From: Paenibacillus protaetiae
Lineage (GTDB): Bacteria; Bacillota; Bacilli; Paenibacillales; Paenibacillaceae
Length of the DNA stretch: 64,000 nt
Assembly (NCBI RefSeq): GCF_004135365.1
Contig: NZ_CP035492.1
Span: 2,712,001 to 2,776,000 of the forward strand
Reading direction: 5' to 3'
This document shows, piece by piece, positions 9,384-17,760 of this stretch; within the stretch, counting starts at the first letter, position 1, and every line of letters starts with the position of its first letter. The notes beneath the pieces are model-generated. The model was not told the origin of the DNA. It did no database searches and worked only from the letters and a program-made list of their open reading frames with translations. The position numbers and the translations under genes were made by a program.

Positions 9384-9824
9384 ATGACAACTCGTATTCA
9401 TGAAATACTTAACCGCCAAATCGCCAGCTGGAGCGTGCTTTATGTCAAGCTGCACAACTACCATTGGTATGTAAAAGGAACGCAGTTCTTCACTTTGCAC
9501 GAGAAATTCCAGCAGTTGTATGAAGAAGCTGCACTGCATGTCGATGAGCTGGCAGAACGACTGTTGGCGCTGAGAGGTAAACCGCTTGCTTCGATGAAGG
9601 CGTACATGGAGACGTCCGCCATTCGGGAAGCGGCCGGCGACGAGAACGCTACGCAAATGGTCGACACGCTGATCGGCGACTTCAGCATCCTGATCGAGGA
9701 GCTTAAAGCAGGCATGGAAGCCGCGCAAAACGCCGGCGATGAAACGACTGCCGATATGCTGCTCGCCATTCATACTACCCTTGAGAAACATGTATGGATG
9801 CTGAACGCCTTCAACGGTCGTTAA
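9384..9824 (+). CDS. dps: Dps-family ferritin-like DNA-protection protein
   Basis: A 146-residue protein of the family that forms dodecamers and oxidises and stores Fe(II) using peroxide, protecting DNA from Fenton chemistry. Candidate ferroxidase residues are His27 (HNYHWYVKG), His39 (LHEKF) and Asp54/Glu58 (HVDELAERL). No long basic N-terminal tail is present, so DNA binding is not certain. AGAAGAAAGGATG supplies the ribosome binding site before the ATG. Control by PerR is predicted from the operator overlapping its promoter. Confidence 0.95.
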   Translation: MTTRIHEILNRQIASWSVLYVKLHNYHWYVKGTQFFTLHEKFQQLYEEAALHVDELAERLLALRGKPLASMKAYMETSAIREAAGDENATQMVDTLIGDFSILIEELKAGMEAAQNAGDETTADMLLAIHTTLEKHVWMLNAFNGR

Positions 9825-9834
9825 CATAAAAAAG

Positions 9835-9904
9835 GGCGGAGCAAACGAATTCGCTTGCTCCGCCTGCAGGCTGCCGGATTGATATTCGGCAGCCTGCTTT
9901 GTTT
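9835..9904 (+). terminator. Paired hairpins ending dps
   Basis: Two consecutive stems are present. GGCGGAGCAA/TTGCTCCGCC (9835-9864) is flanked on its left by AAAAAA, so it could also terminate leftward transcription. GCAGGCTGCCG/CGGCAGCCTGC (9866-9897) is followed by TTTGTTT on the plus strand. Confidence 0.75.
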
Positions 9905-10073
9905 ATGAGATCGCATCCGCCAGCCCTGCGCGCTGGCGGGGGAGAACAGCCCGTTGGATGTTCCGGGCAGATAAGTCAGCCCTACGGTACGGGCTTGCTG
10001 GCAGATTGGCCAGCCCTGTGCGCTGCCTGATGAGGACACAGCATGGTGCTGGTGCGCGCTGGGCCGCCCGGCC

Positions 10074-10146
10074 GTCTACACTAGGCGCACTGTGCAGGAG
10101 ACGGCTGGGCCGCTGGGTTGTCTACACTAGGCGCACTGTGCAGGAG
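10074..10146. repeat. 27-bp direct repeat, two copies
   Basis: An identical 27-base unit beginning GTCTACACTAGGCGCACTGT occurs at 10074-10100 and 10120-10146. The second copy contains the stop and last codons of the FAH-family gene, so the first looks like a duplication of that gene end. The surrounding 9905-10070 stretch is GC-rich, has short degenerate repeats and no convincing gene. Confidence 0.8.
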
Positions 10147-10751
10147 CCGGCATTCCTCTCAGCCCAATAAACCTCGAGTGTGTCTCCGTCTTGCAGCGCG
10201 GCCACGCCTGCAGGAGTCCCCGTAAAAATCAGGTCTCCTTCCTTCAGGCCGAAGTTTGCCGCAATATGCTCGATCAGCTGCGGAATATGGAACAGCATAT
10301 CTTTGCTGCTGCCCCGCTGCGCTTCAACGCCGCTTCGTACAAGCGTAAATTCGCTGTCCTGCAGCGCCTTCCAGCCTGGATAAGCAAGCCACTCGCCAAG
10401 CGGCGCCGAGTTTTTGAATCCTTTGGCATCCAGCCAAGGATGGCCTTTCGCTTTCAGCTTGCTTTGCACATCGCGCAGCGTCAGATCAAGGCCAAGCGCC
10501 ATCGCGTCGACGCAAGCATCCGCATCCATGCCGGGCTCGTAGCTTTTGCCAACCCGCAGCACGATTTCCAGCTCAAAATGGATTTCGCCGCGCTCAGCGG
10601 GAAGCTCTACCGTTTGCCCGTTCATCGGCACCACCGCATGCGAAGGCTTCATAAATACCATCGGCGAATCGGGCACATCATTGCCCAGTTCAAGCGCATG
10701 CAGGCGATAGTTCCGTCCAATGCAATAAATGTTGCGAATATCCGTTGTCAT
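10122..10751 (-). CDS. Fumarylacetoacetate hydrolase (FAH) family protein
   Basis: A 209-residue FAH-fold protein. Members cleave or decarboxylate beta-dicarbonyl acids with a bound Mg or Mn ion. The metal-binding acidic residues lie in HFELEIVLRVGK and LGLDLTLRDVQSK, and the conserved closing motif is FTGTPAGVAALQDGD. The short length and the N-terminal IYCIGRNYRLHALE fit the acylpyruvase/oxaloacetate decarboxylase-like branch rather than true tyrosine-degradation hydrolase. The substrate is not determinable here. GAGGAGAG precedes the ATG. It stands alone between repeat clusters. Confidence 0.85.
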   Translation of the reverse strand: MTTDIRNIYCIGRNYRLHALELGNDVPDSPMVFMKPSHAVVPMNGQTVELPAERGEIHFELEIVLRVGKSYEPGMDADACVDAMALGLDLTLRDVQSKLKAKGHPWLDAKGFKNSAPLGEWLAYPGWKALQDSEFTLVRSGVEAQRGSSKDMLFHIPQLIEHIAANFGLKEGDLIFTGTPAGVAALQDGDTLEVYWAERNAGSCTVRLV

Positions 10752-10802
10752 TTGACTCTCTCCTCGTTATTTGGATCCAATCGGCATCGTCTTGCTAAAT
10801 CA

Positions 10803-10984
10803 AACTGCAAAAATACATTTAATTGGGTCCATTTTATAGAAAAAAGGATCAACAACTGCATTTTTGCAGTTAAATCATCGCACTTGGGCTTAAATCGGTC
10901 AAAATCAGTTGAAATAACTGCATTTTTGCAGTTAAACCTTTCAAACTAGCAACTTCGTTAAAAAACAACTGCATTTTTGCAGTT
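10803..10984. repeat. Cluster of 18-bp palindromes (locus 1)
   Basis: Three perfect copies of AACTGCATTTTTGCAGTT lie at 10854-10871, 10916-10933 and 10967-10984, with a degenerate copy at 10803-10820. They are 50-60 bases apart in an AT-rich intergenic stretch between the FAH-family gene start and the ABC-F gene end (10752-11147). No gene is visible here. The same family recurs at 61161-61342. Confidence 0.9.
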
Positions 10985-11147
10985 TCAGTCGCGGTTACAC
11001 CGGTCAAACTCGCAAGCCGGTTGCTCCGCCAGTCACGCGCACTGCCCGTCGCTTGCTCCAGCTCCACTGCCTCGTACACCCGCTTACCGCATGCTATGCC
11101 AGCCACGCGGCCCAGCCCGCCGCACCGGCACGCGAGCGCGGCGTAAA

Positions 11148-13088
11148 TTATTTTTGCGCTGCGATTTGCTCGGCCAGCTCATTCAGTTCCGTCCAGCGGT
11201 CCATCAGCTGCTCCAGCTTCGCTTCCAGCTGCTGCTGCTGCTCCGCAAGCTCCTGCAGCTTGGCGGAGTCGCTTCCTGCCGCTTCCATTGCGGCGGCCAC
11301 CGAGGCAAGCCGCTGTTCCGCTTCTTCAATCCAGCCGTCGATCTGCTCGAAGTCTTTTTGATCCTTATACGACATTTTCAGCTTGCGTTCCTTGCTTTCG
11401 CCACGAGACGCTTCCGGCCGGCTTCCGCCGCCATCGCGGCCCGTGCCCTGCTGCTTCCCGGGAGCGGCGGAAGGCGCAGCGCTTGCTGCCTGCTTGTCCG
11501 CATGCTCCTGATAATCGGAATAATTGCCCGTATGATGCGTAATGACGCCATTACCTTCAAACGCGATAATTTTGTCCACCGTCCGGTCCAGAAAGTAGCG
11601 GTCATGGGATACCACAAACACAACGCCCGGAAATTCATCCAAATACGACTCCAGCACGGTCAGCGTTGCGATGTCCAAATCATTGGTCGGCTCGTCGAGC
11701 ATCAGCACGTTTGGCGCGCTCATCAGCACCCGCAGCAGCTGCAGGCGCCGCTTCTCGCCGCCGGACAGCTTGCCGATCAGGCTCCACTGCATCGCCGGCG
11801 GGAACAGGAACCGCTCCAGCATTTGCGCAGCGGAAATCGTCGTGCCGTCTCCGGTTTTGACCTGCTCCGCTTCCTCGCGGATATATTCAATAACACGAAG
11901 CGACTCGTCCATCTCTTCATGCTCCTGCGAGAACCAGCCCAGCTTCACTGTCTGGCCAAGCTCTACTGTGCCTTCGTCCGGCTGCAAATGGCCGGCAATA
12001 ATTTTCATCAGCGTCGATTTGCCTTCCCCGTTGCGGCCTACGATGCCGACACGATCCTCCGGCACTGCAATATAGCTGAAATCACGAATGACCGTCCGCT
12101 CGCCAAACGATTTGCTCACGCCTTCGAGCTCCACAATTTTGCGGCCCAGCCGGGTGGAAGCTACCGAAATGTCCAGCTTGCCGCTGCCGGCCTGCGGCCC
12201 CTGCTTCTTCAAGTCTTCGAAACGGTCAATCCGTGCCTTTTGCTTCGTTGAACGCGCCTTTGCCCCGCGCCGGATCCACGCCAGCTCATTGCGCAGCAAG
12301 TTTTGCCGTTTCGCCTCGGACGCCGCTTCCCGCTCCTCACGCTCCAGCTTCAGCTCCAGAAACCGGCTGTAGTTCGCCTCATAAAAATGCGCCTTCCCTT
12401 TGTCCAGCTCAATAACGCGATTGCTGACACGGTCGAGGAAATAGCGGTCATGCGTAATCATCAGCAGCGCGCCGCGGCGTTTTTGCAGCATACTTTCGAG
12501 CCAGGCCACCGATTCGTTGTCAATATGGTTGGTCGGCTCGTCCAATATCAAAATATCCGACGGCTGCAGCAGTGCCGCTGCCATCGCCACGCGCTTGCGC
12601 TGCCCGCCGGACATCGTATCGACGCGAACGCCGCTGTCATAAATACCGAGCTTGGAAAGCGCCGTCTTGGCGTCGCTTTCCAGCTGCCATGCGTCCAGCT
12701 CATCCATCTTCTGATTCGCCGCAACAACCCGCTGCTGCAGCGCGGCATCGCCTGGATTCAGCTCCAGCGCTTCCATCGCCGCTGCATGCTCGCGTACAGC
12801 CTTCAGCTGCGGCGAATCGCCGCCCAGCACATGCTCCAGCGCCGTTTCGCCCGGCGTAAATACCGGGTCCTGCGCCAGCATCCGCACCGTTACGCGATTG
12901 CCAATCGAGATGGAGCCGGAATCCGGCGGCTCGATGCCCGCAATGACCTTCAGAAACGTCGACTTGCCGGTGCCGTTGACGCCGATAATGCCGATTTTGT
13001 CGCCGTCCTCGACGCCAAAATTCACGTCCTCAAACAGCATTTTTTCGCCGTAGCTTTTTGTTATATGTTCAACCGATAATAAATGCAT
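11148..13088 (-). CDS. ABC-F family ATPase (Uup/YfmR-like)
   Basis: A soluble protein of 646 residues with two nucleotide-binding domains and no membrane segments. ABC-F proteins act on the ribosome to relieve stalled or drug-bound states. Domain 1 has Walker A GVNGTGKST, signature SGGQRKR and Walker B ILILDEPTNH. A charged linker rich in Arg and Lys follows (about residues 225-300). Domain 2 has GRNGEGKST, SGGEKRR and VLMLDEPTNDLD. The C-terminal tail (about 560-646) is Glu/Gln/Ala-rich and looks coiled-coil, as in Uup and YfmR. That favours a housekeeping translation factor over an antibiotic-resistance type, but the subfamily is an inference. Confidence 0.9.
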   Translation of the reverse strand: MHLLSVEHITKSYGEKMLFEDVNFGVEDGDKIGIIGVNGTGKSTFLKVIAGIEPPDSGSISIGNRVTVRMLAQDPVFTPGETALEHVLGGDSPQLKAVREHAAAMEALELNPGDAALQQRVVAANQKMDELDAWQLESDAKTALSKLGIYDSGVRVDTMSGGQRKRVAMAAALLQPSDILILDEPTNHIDNESVAWLESMLQKRRGALLMITHDRYFLDRVSNRVIELDKGKAHFYEANYSRFLELKLEREEREAASEAKRQNLLRNELAWIRRGAKARSTKQKARIDRFEDLKKQGPQAGSGKLDISVASTRLGRKIVELEGVSKSFGERTVIRDFSYIAVPEDRVGIVGRNGEGKSTLMKIIAGHLQPDEGTVELGQTVKLGWFSQEHEEMDESLRVIEYIREEAEQVKTGDGTTISAAQMLERFLFPPAMQWSLIGKLSGGEKRRLQLLRVLMSAPNVLMLDEPTNDLDIATLTVLESYLDEFPGVVFVVSHDRYFLDRTVDKIIAFEGNGVITHHTGNYSDYQEHADKQAASAAPSAAPGKQQGTGRDGGGSRPEASRGESKERKLKMSYKDQKDFEQIDGWIEEAEQRLASVAAAMEAAGSDSAKLQELAEQQQQLEAKLEQLMDRWTELNELAEQIAAQK

Positions 13089-13239
13089 TGTCAGTACCTA
13101 CCTTGCCCAAACTGGTTCGGCCAGCCGGCCGCCACCCGTATCATACCATATTTTGCAGCCGTTTTGCCGCCTGCGAAAGACAAGCCGGCTCCGCGCTTTA
13201 CGCGGCTGCAGTCACTGCCCATTCAGAAGGAGAATTGAA

Positions 13240-13368
13240 ATGAATGAGGAATCTGTTGATGAATATCATTTTTATAGTGATATAAATTTGGAGGCGCTTT
13301 GGATGATCAAACGGTATTCCTATTTCTTTTTTTTGAGTTGTACAACTACTACGGCGGGCATTTTCTGA
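13240..13368 (+). CDS. Possible small protein (42 aa)
   Basis: The ATG follows a strong AGAAGGAG with good spacing and opens a 42-codon frame starting MNEESVDEYHFYSDINLEAL, then a short hydrophobic aromatic stretch. It matches no family I know. It may instead be the first half of a single small membrane protein continued in the overlapping frame at 13299-13427. The rest of the 13089-13573 gap is AT-rich and shows no further gene. Confidence 0.35.
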   Translation: MNEESVDEYHFYSDINLEALWMIKRYSYFFFLSCTTTTAGIF

Positions 13369-13427
13369 TCGCTTTTCTATCCGGATTTTCGATCATCAAT
13401 ACTTTTTTTAAATTCAAACCCGAGTAA
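13299..13427 (+). CDS. Possible small membrane protein (42 aa), overlapping frame
   Basis: A TTG preceded by TTTGGAGGCGC opens a frame of 42 codons with two hydrophobic stretches (VFLFLFFELYNYYGG and FLIAFLSGFSIINTFF), ending in a basic tail. It overlaps the preceding small frame by 70 bases. Either translational coupling or an old frameshift in one gene would explain the pair. Low confidence, because there is no homology evidence. Confidence 0.3.
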   Translation: MDDQTVFLFLFFELYNYYGGHFLIAFLSGFSIINTFFKFKPE

Positions 13428-13573
13428 ACATGTAAATTTAATCAAAATTAAAACATGGAGCGCGATGAAAGCGAAGCTGGTTGAGCCGCTCAGCGATTAA
13501 GGCCCCTCGTTCTCCGTCTTATAAATGGAATGGCGCGGGAAGACCGCAGCCCTACAGCCAGCATCATGCCGAA

Positions 13574-14311
13574 TTAGTCCAGCAGCTCGTTTAAATACAT
13601 TTTCCGGTTTTCCAAAAACCGCCGAGTGACCTGGTAATGGTCCGTTTCTTCATAAGAAACCGGATGAATGTTCCCGCCGTCAAAGCTGATAATATCCGCA
13701 CCCGGATAACCAAGCAGAATAGGCGAGTGTGTAGCGATAATCAGCTGCGCGCTGCGCTGGAGGGTGTGAAGAATGCTCAGAAATGCAAGCTGGCGCGACG
13801 GCGACAACGCTGCCTCGGGCTCATCGAGCAAATAAATTCCCCGCTTCCCGAAACGGTTCTGGAACAATGCAAAAAAGGATTCGCCATGCGATTGCTGAAA
13901 CAGCGATTTACCGCCGTACGGCCTGTAAATGAGCCATGCTTCTCCAGGATTTTCGCGTACCATTTCATCAATATGAGCAGAAAACTGGTAAAACGACTCC
14001 GCCCGCAAAAAAAATCCGTTTGTCACTTTCGGCAGCCAGGACAACCGCAAATAATCGCTAAGCGCCGCCTCCGAGCTGTCAAGCGTATATTGGTTGTTTC
14101 GCCCGCCGCCACCGGTATGAAACCCGCATTGGTATGCCATAGCTTCCAGCAGCGTGGATTTGCCCGAGCCGTTCTCCCCAACCAGAAAGGTAACCCGCTT
14201 GGTCAAGCGGAGCCGCTCCAGCGACCGGATGCTCGGAATGTTGAACGGGTATTGCTCCTGCATATGCGGGCTGATCCGGTCGTTCATTTTTGTTATTTCT
14301 CGCAAAAACAT
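13574..14311 (-). CDS. AAA (ABC/SMC-type) ATPase, COG3910-like
   Basis: A stand-alone 245-residue ATPase. Walker A is GENGSGKSTLL near residues 45-55, Walker B is GIYLLDEPEAALSP, and the following histidine switch is IATHSPIL. This resembles RecF/AAA_21-type predicted ATPases rather than a transporter subunit: there is no permease partner and no LSGGQ. An AAGGAGG precedes the ATG. No nuclease or toxin partner lies beside it, so a defence role is not supported. Its function is unknown. Confidence 0.8.
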   Translation of the reverse strand: MFLREITKMNDRISPHMQEQYPFNIPSIRSLERLRLTKRVTFLVGENGSGKSTLLEAMAYQCGFHTGGGGRNNQYTLDSSEAALSDYLRLSWLPKVTNGFFLRAESFYQFSAHIDEMVRENPGEAWLIYRPYGGKSLFQQSHGESFFALFQNRFGKRGIYLLDEPEAALSPSRQLAFLSILHTLQRSAQLIIATHSPILLGYPGADIISFDGGNIHPVSYEETDHYQVTRRFLENRKMYLNELLD

Positions 14312-14454
14312 CCGGCTGTTCCTCCTTGAAAACCGTTCATTTGCGGCTGCCGCGGCGACAGGTGCACCACTAACTGCCGCTATTGCAGCAATCGCGGTGC
14401 CGCAGCTGCCCCGAGGTCAACAGCCCCTCCCTCCGATGGCCAGCCGCTCCACGC

Positions 14455-14494
14455 AAAAAAGGAGGGCCAAATGGCCGCAGCCATCTCGCTCTCC
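14455..14494 (-). terminator. Rho-independent terminator of fumC
   Basis: On the minus strand a 15-base imperfect stem (GGAGAGCGAGATGGC with GCCATTTGGCCCTCC) is followed by TTTTTT, 12 bases past the fumC stop. Confidence 0.75.
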
Positions 14495-14506
14495 TTTTCA
14501 TCTCTG

Positions 14507-15892
14507 CTACAGGTTGCCGATCATTTTCTCCGGGCGGACAAATTCGTCGAACTGCTCGGCGGTGAGCAAGCCGCTTTGAATCGCGGATTCCTTCAGCGTC
14601 AGGCCGTTTTTGTGTGCGTTTTTCGCGATTTTCGCCGCATTTTCGTAGCCGATATGCGGGTTGAGCGCGGTAACGAGCATCAGCGATTGCTCCAGGTTGC
14701 GTTGAATGACAGGCAGGTTCGGCTCAATGCCAACCGCACAGTTATCGTTAAACGACACCATGCCGTCCGCCAGCAAAGCAACGGATTGCAGGAAGTTATA
14801 AATGATGACCGGCTTGAACACGTTCAGCTCGAAGTTGCCTTGGCTGGCCGCCATGCCGATTGCCGTATCGTTGCCGATCACTTGGCATACCGCCATCGTA
14901 ATCGCTTCGCTTTGGGTCGGATTCACTTTGCCCGGCATAATGGAGCTGCCCGGCTCGTTCTCCGGAATAACAATTTCGCCGATGCCGCAGCGCGGACCGC
15001 TGGCCAGCCATCTGACATCGTTGGCGATTTTCATCAAATCCGCGCCAAGCGCTTTGATTGCGCCGTGGGTATAAACGATATGATCATGGCTCGTCAAGGA
15101 ATGGAACTTGTTTGGAGCCGTAACGAAACGTTTGCCGGTCAGCTCGGACACTTCCGCCGCTACCTGCTCGGCAAACTTCGGATGAGCGTTGAGGCCCGTG
15201 CCGACAGCCGTGCCGCCAAGCGCCAGCTCGCGCATATCCTCGAGGCTGTTTTCGATCATTTTGCGCGTCTTTTGCAGCATCGCATACCAGCCGCTTACTT
15301 CCTGGCCAAGCGTAATCGGCGTGGCGTCCTGCAGATGGGTTCTGCCGATTTTGACGATGTCCGCGAACTGCTTCATTTTTGCTTCCAATGTGGCGGACAG
15401 CTTGTCCAGCGAAGGCAGCAGGCGGTCTTCCACTGCAATGACACCCGCGATATGCATCGCCGCCGGGAACGTATCGTTGGAGCTTTGCGAACGGTTCACG
15501 TCGTCGTTCGGATGAATGCGCACTTCGCTGCCGCGCTCCTGCAGCAAATGGTTGGCGCGGTTTGCGATCACTTCGTTAACGTTCATGTTCGTTTGCGTGC
15601 CGCTGCCGGTTTGCCATACCACAAGCGGAAAATGCTCATCCCATTTGCCGGACAAAATTTCGTCTACGACCTCGCCGATAATGGATGCCTTCGCTTCATC
15701 AATCATGCCGATTTTAGCATTGGCTTGCGCCGCAGCCTTTTTCACGTAGGCCATCGCGTACACCGCTTCGATCGGCATCCGCTCGCCGCTGATTTTGAAA
15801 TTTTGCAGGCTGCGCTGCGTTTGCGCACCCCACAGCTTGTCTGCAGGGACCTTGATTTCGCCCATCGTATCTTTTTCAATCCGGTATTCCAT
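14507..15892 (-). CDS. fumC: Class II fumarate hydratase
   Basis: Iron-independent fumarase that interconverts fumarate and L-malate in the citric acid cycle. It is 461 residues from the ATG at 15892. An ATG six codons upstream overlaps the AGGAGG that serves this start, so I reject it. The family signature [16 protein letters not shown] is intact, together with the [14 protein letters not shown] and [14 protein letters not shown] substrate-binding segments. It is transcribed alone with its own terminator. Confidence 0.97.
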   Translation of the reverse strand: MEYRIEKDTMGEIKVPADKLWGAQTQRSLQNFKISGERMPIEAVYAMAYVKKAAAQANAKIGMIDEAKASIIGEVVDEILSGKWDEHFPLVVWQTGSGTQTNMNVNEVIANRANHLLQERGSEVRIHPNDDVNRSQSSNDTFPAAMHIAGVIAVEDRLLPSLDKLSATLEAKMKQFADIVKIGRTHLQDATPITLGQEVSGWYAMLQKTRKMIENSLEDMRELALGGTAVGTGLNAHPKFAEQVAAEVSELTGKRFVTAPNKFHSLTSHDHIVYTHGAIKALGADLMKIANDVRWLASGPRCGIGEIVIPENEPGSSIMPGKVNPTQSEAITMAVCQVIGNDTAIGMAASQGNFELNVFKPVIIYNFLQSVALLADGMVSFNDNCAVGIEPNLPVIQRNLEQSLMLVTALNPHIGYENAAKIAKNAHKNGLTLKESAIQSGLLTAEQFDEFVRPEKMIGNL

Positions 15893-15955
15893 GCTTGATT
15901 GCCTCCTCATGTCCTGTTTACTACTTCTTACTTTATACTTAACGGATGGCTTATT

Positions 15956-16837
15956 TCAAATGCCGGAGCGCAGAGGCTTTAGCTTACCGCCCTTCTCTTC
16001 CATTCGGATAAAAACCGCCCTTTCGTTCGGCTGCTTATTGGGCGCATGCATCGCCAGAACAAGCCCGCCATCGAAGGCGCGGAACAACATGCCATGCCCG
16101 CCCTCTTCCGGAAGCAGCGGCTCAGGGTCATGCGTCCACGGACCGGTAACACTGCCCGATTCCGAACGCGCGACACCAATCGCGTAACCGTTCCGGGAGC
16201 TGCTCGACCACAACATCAGCAGCCCGCCGTCCGCAAGACGGTGCAGGAAAGGTCCGTCCGTCACATACACCGTGCCGTCCTGACCCGCTTTCGTCCACGG
16301 CGCTTCCGATGCGCTGAACAGCACAACCGGCTTGCCGGCAGCGCGGCGAAGATCTTCCTTCAGCGGCATGGCGCACATTTTGCCGTCCTTCACCTGCAGC
16401 CATTCATGGCAAAACACGATCCATGGGCTGCCGTTCCCGTCCAGATGCAGCGTGCCGTCCAGGCACTCCCATTCACGCGGCGTAACCGGCTCGCCTGTCA
16501 GCGGCTCGAATGGGCCAAGCGGCCCTTTGGCGACAAGCACCTGCGTTCCCCGCCGCCTATGCTCCGACTTAAAGGAAGCGAACATATAATACCGCCCGTT
16601 GTAGCTGTAAACTTCCGGCGCCCAGTAATGCCGGTCCGCCCAAAAGCCCGGTTCCGGACGGAATGCCGGATATGGCCCTTCCCAGTTGTCCAAATCTCTG
16701 CTGCGATAAACGTCGAACCCGGTTGCGGGTCCATTCCAGACGTTATCATCCGTCGTCCCGTATAAATAATAGAAACGATCATTGTGCTCAGCCAGTACAT
16801 AAGGATCACGTATTCGAATGGCCGTCCGATGCGGCAT
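15956..16837 (-). CDS. Glycoside hydrolase family 43-like protein
   Basis: A 293-residue five-bladed propeller enzyme of the GH43 type, whose members cut alpha-L-arabinofuranosyl or beta-xylosyl linkages. The N-terminal catalytic base region is IRDPYVLAEHNDRFYYLYG; further hallmarks are WAPEVYSYNGRYYMF and the acid-region WECLDGTLHLDG. It has no signal peptide, so it probably acts on short oligosaccharides in the cytoplasm. I chose the ATG at 16837, behind GGAGGGG; a longer frame upstream overlaps the aldolase gene. It lies 17 bases after eda and is probably co-transcribed with it. Confidence 0.85.
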   Translation of the reverse strand: MPHRTAIRIRDPYVLAEHNDRFYYLYGTTDDNVWNGPATGFDVYRSRDLDNWEGPYPAFRPEPGFWADRHYWAPEVYSYNGRYYMFASFKSEHRRRGTQVLVAKGPLGPFEPLTGEPVTPREWECLDGTLHLDGNGSPWIVFCHEWLQVKDGKMCAMPLKEDLRRAAGKPVVLFSASEAPWTKAGQDGTVYVTDGPFLHRLADGGLLMLWSSSSRNGYAIGVARSESGSVTGPWTHDPEPLLPEEGGHGMLFRAFDGGLVLAMHAPNKQPNERAVFIRMEEKGGKLKPLRSGI

Positions 16838-16854
16838 GCCGTCCCCTCCGTTTC

Positions 16855-17523
16855 TTACAGCCCTTTGGCGCTGCGGTAAGCTTCGATATAAGCGGCGGAT
16901 TTCTTCTCGATTAATGTAAGGTCGCCTGTTTTGACAGCGTCCTTTGTCAGGTCGGAACCAATGCCTACGGCAACTGCCCCGGCTTTGATCCAATCCTTCA
17001 AGTTATCGAGCGAAACACCGCCCGTCGGCATCAGGTTCGCTTGCGGCAGCGGGCCTTTGATTGCCGAAATAATGCTAGGCTGGAACAGGTTGCCCGGGAA
17101 CAGCTTCACGACGTCGACCCCCAGCTCCAGCGCGCTTTGAATTTCATGAATCGTCATCGCGCCCGGCAGCACCGGAATCGCATAACGGTTGCACAATTTG
17201 ATGGTGTCCGCGTTAAAAGCCGGAGCAACAACAAATTCCGCCCCTGCCAAAATCGCCGCGCGTGCCGTTTCCGGATCAAGCACCGTGCCGACGCCAATAA
17301 CGGCAAATTGCTCAGAGGATGGGTCCGCAGCGCTGGAATATTCCCGAGCAAGCTGCTCGATTGCGCGTAATGCGAATGGTACCGTCATCGTAATTTCGAT
17401 TATTTTAATGCCGCCTTTAATTGCGCGGCGGGCCATCTCCGCTACTTCTTCCGCCGAGTCGGCGCGCAATACCGCTACTACGCCGGCTTCCGCCACCTGC
17501 TGGATCACCTTGTGCTTCTTCAT
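16855..17523 (-). CDS. eda: KDPG/KHG aldolase
   Basis: A class I aldolase (222 residues) that cleaves 2-keto-3-deoxy-6-phosphogluconate to pyruvate and glyceraldehyde 3-phosphate. It can serve Entner-Doudoroff, glucuronate or galacturonate catabolism. The Schiff-base lysine lies in VDVVKLFPGNLF; VGTVLDPETA and PTGGVSLDN complete the active site. The ATG at 17523 follows GGAGGGA, and the 20 extra codons upstream are unlikely. Its partner gene encodes a GH43-like hydrolase, which suggests a small plant-polysaccharide sugar unit. No dedicated regulator is adjacent. Confidence 0.93.
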   Translation of the reverse strand: MKKHKVIQQVAEAGVVAVLRADSAEEVAEMARRAIKGGIKIIEITMTVPFALRAIEQLAREYSSAADPSSEQFAVIGVGTVLDPETARAAILAGAEFVVAPAFNADTIKLCNRYAIPVLPGAMTIHEIQSALELGVDVVKLFPGNLFQPSIISAIKGPLPQANLMPTGGVSLDNLKDWIKAGAVAVGIGSDLTKDAVKTGDLTLIEKKSAAYIEAYRSAKGL

Positions 17524-17656
17524 GTTTATTCCCTCCGATAAGTACGTATTCGTTCGATAATGTATGATGTTAGCCGCTTTCATTATAGTCCTTTAAAGCC
17601 CTTTCAGCAATGCGGTAAGCACTTTCAAGCATACCGCGGTGCAGCCGTCCGGCCAT

Positions 17657-17728
17657 GCCGGACGGCTGTCATACGGCTGTGCCGGACGGCTGTCATACGG
17701 CTGTGCCGGACGGCTGTCATACGGCTGT
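17657..17728. repeat. 24-bp tandem repeat, three copies
   Basis: Three exact head-to-tail copies of a 24-base unit starting GCCGGACGGCTGTCATACGG fill 17657-17728. A perfect hairpin (GCCGTCCGGC/GCCGGACGGC) overlaps the left edge. They lie between the stop of the TerC-family gene and the eda promoter region, with no coding function seen. Confidence 0.9.
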
Positions 17729-17760
17729 GCAGCGTAACGCATGCGCAGAGCCGTCTGCTA

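Noticed and set aside
13574-14311. Defence-system ATPase (OLD or retron type)
   Set aside because: No nuclease, reverse transcriptase or toxin partner lies beside it; a lone ATPase does not support the claim.
17657-17728. CRISPR array
   Set aside because: The units are tandem without spacers, only three copies exist, and no cas genes are in the window.
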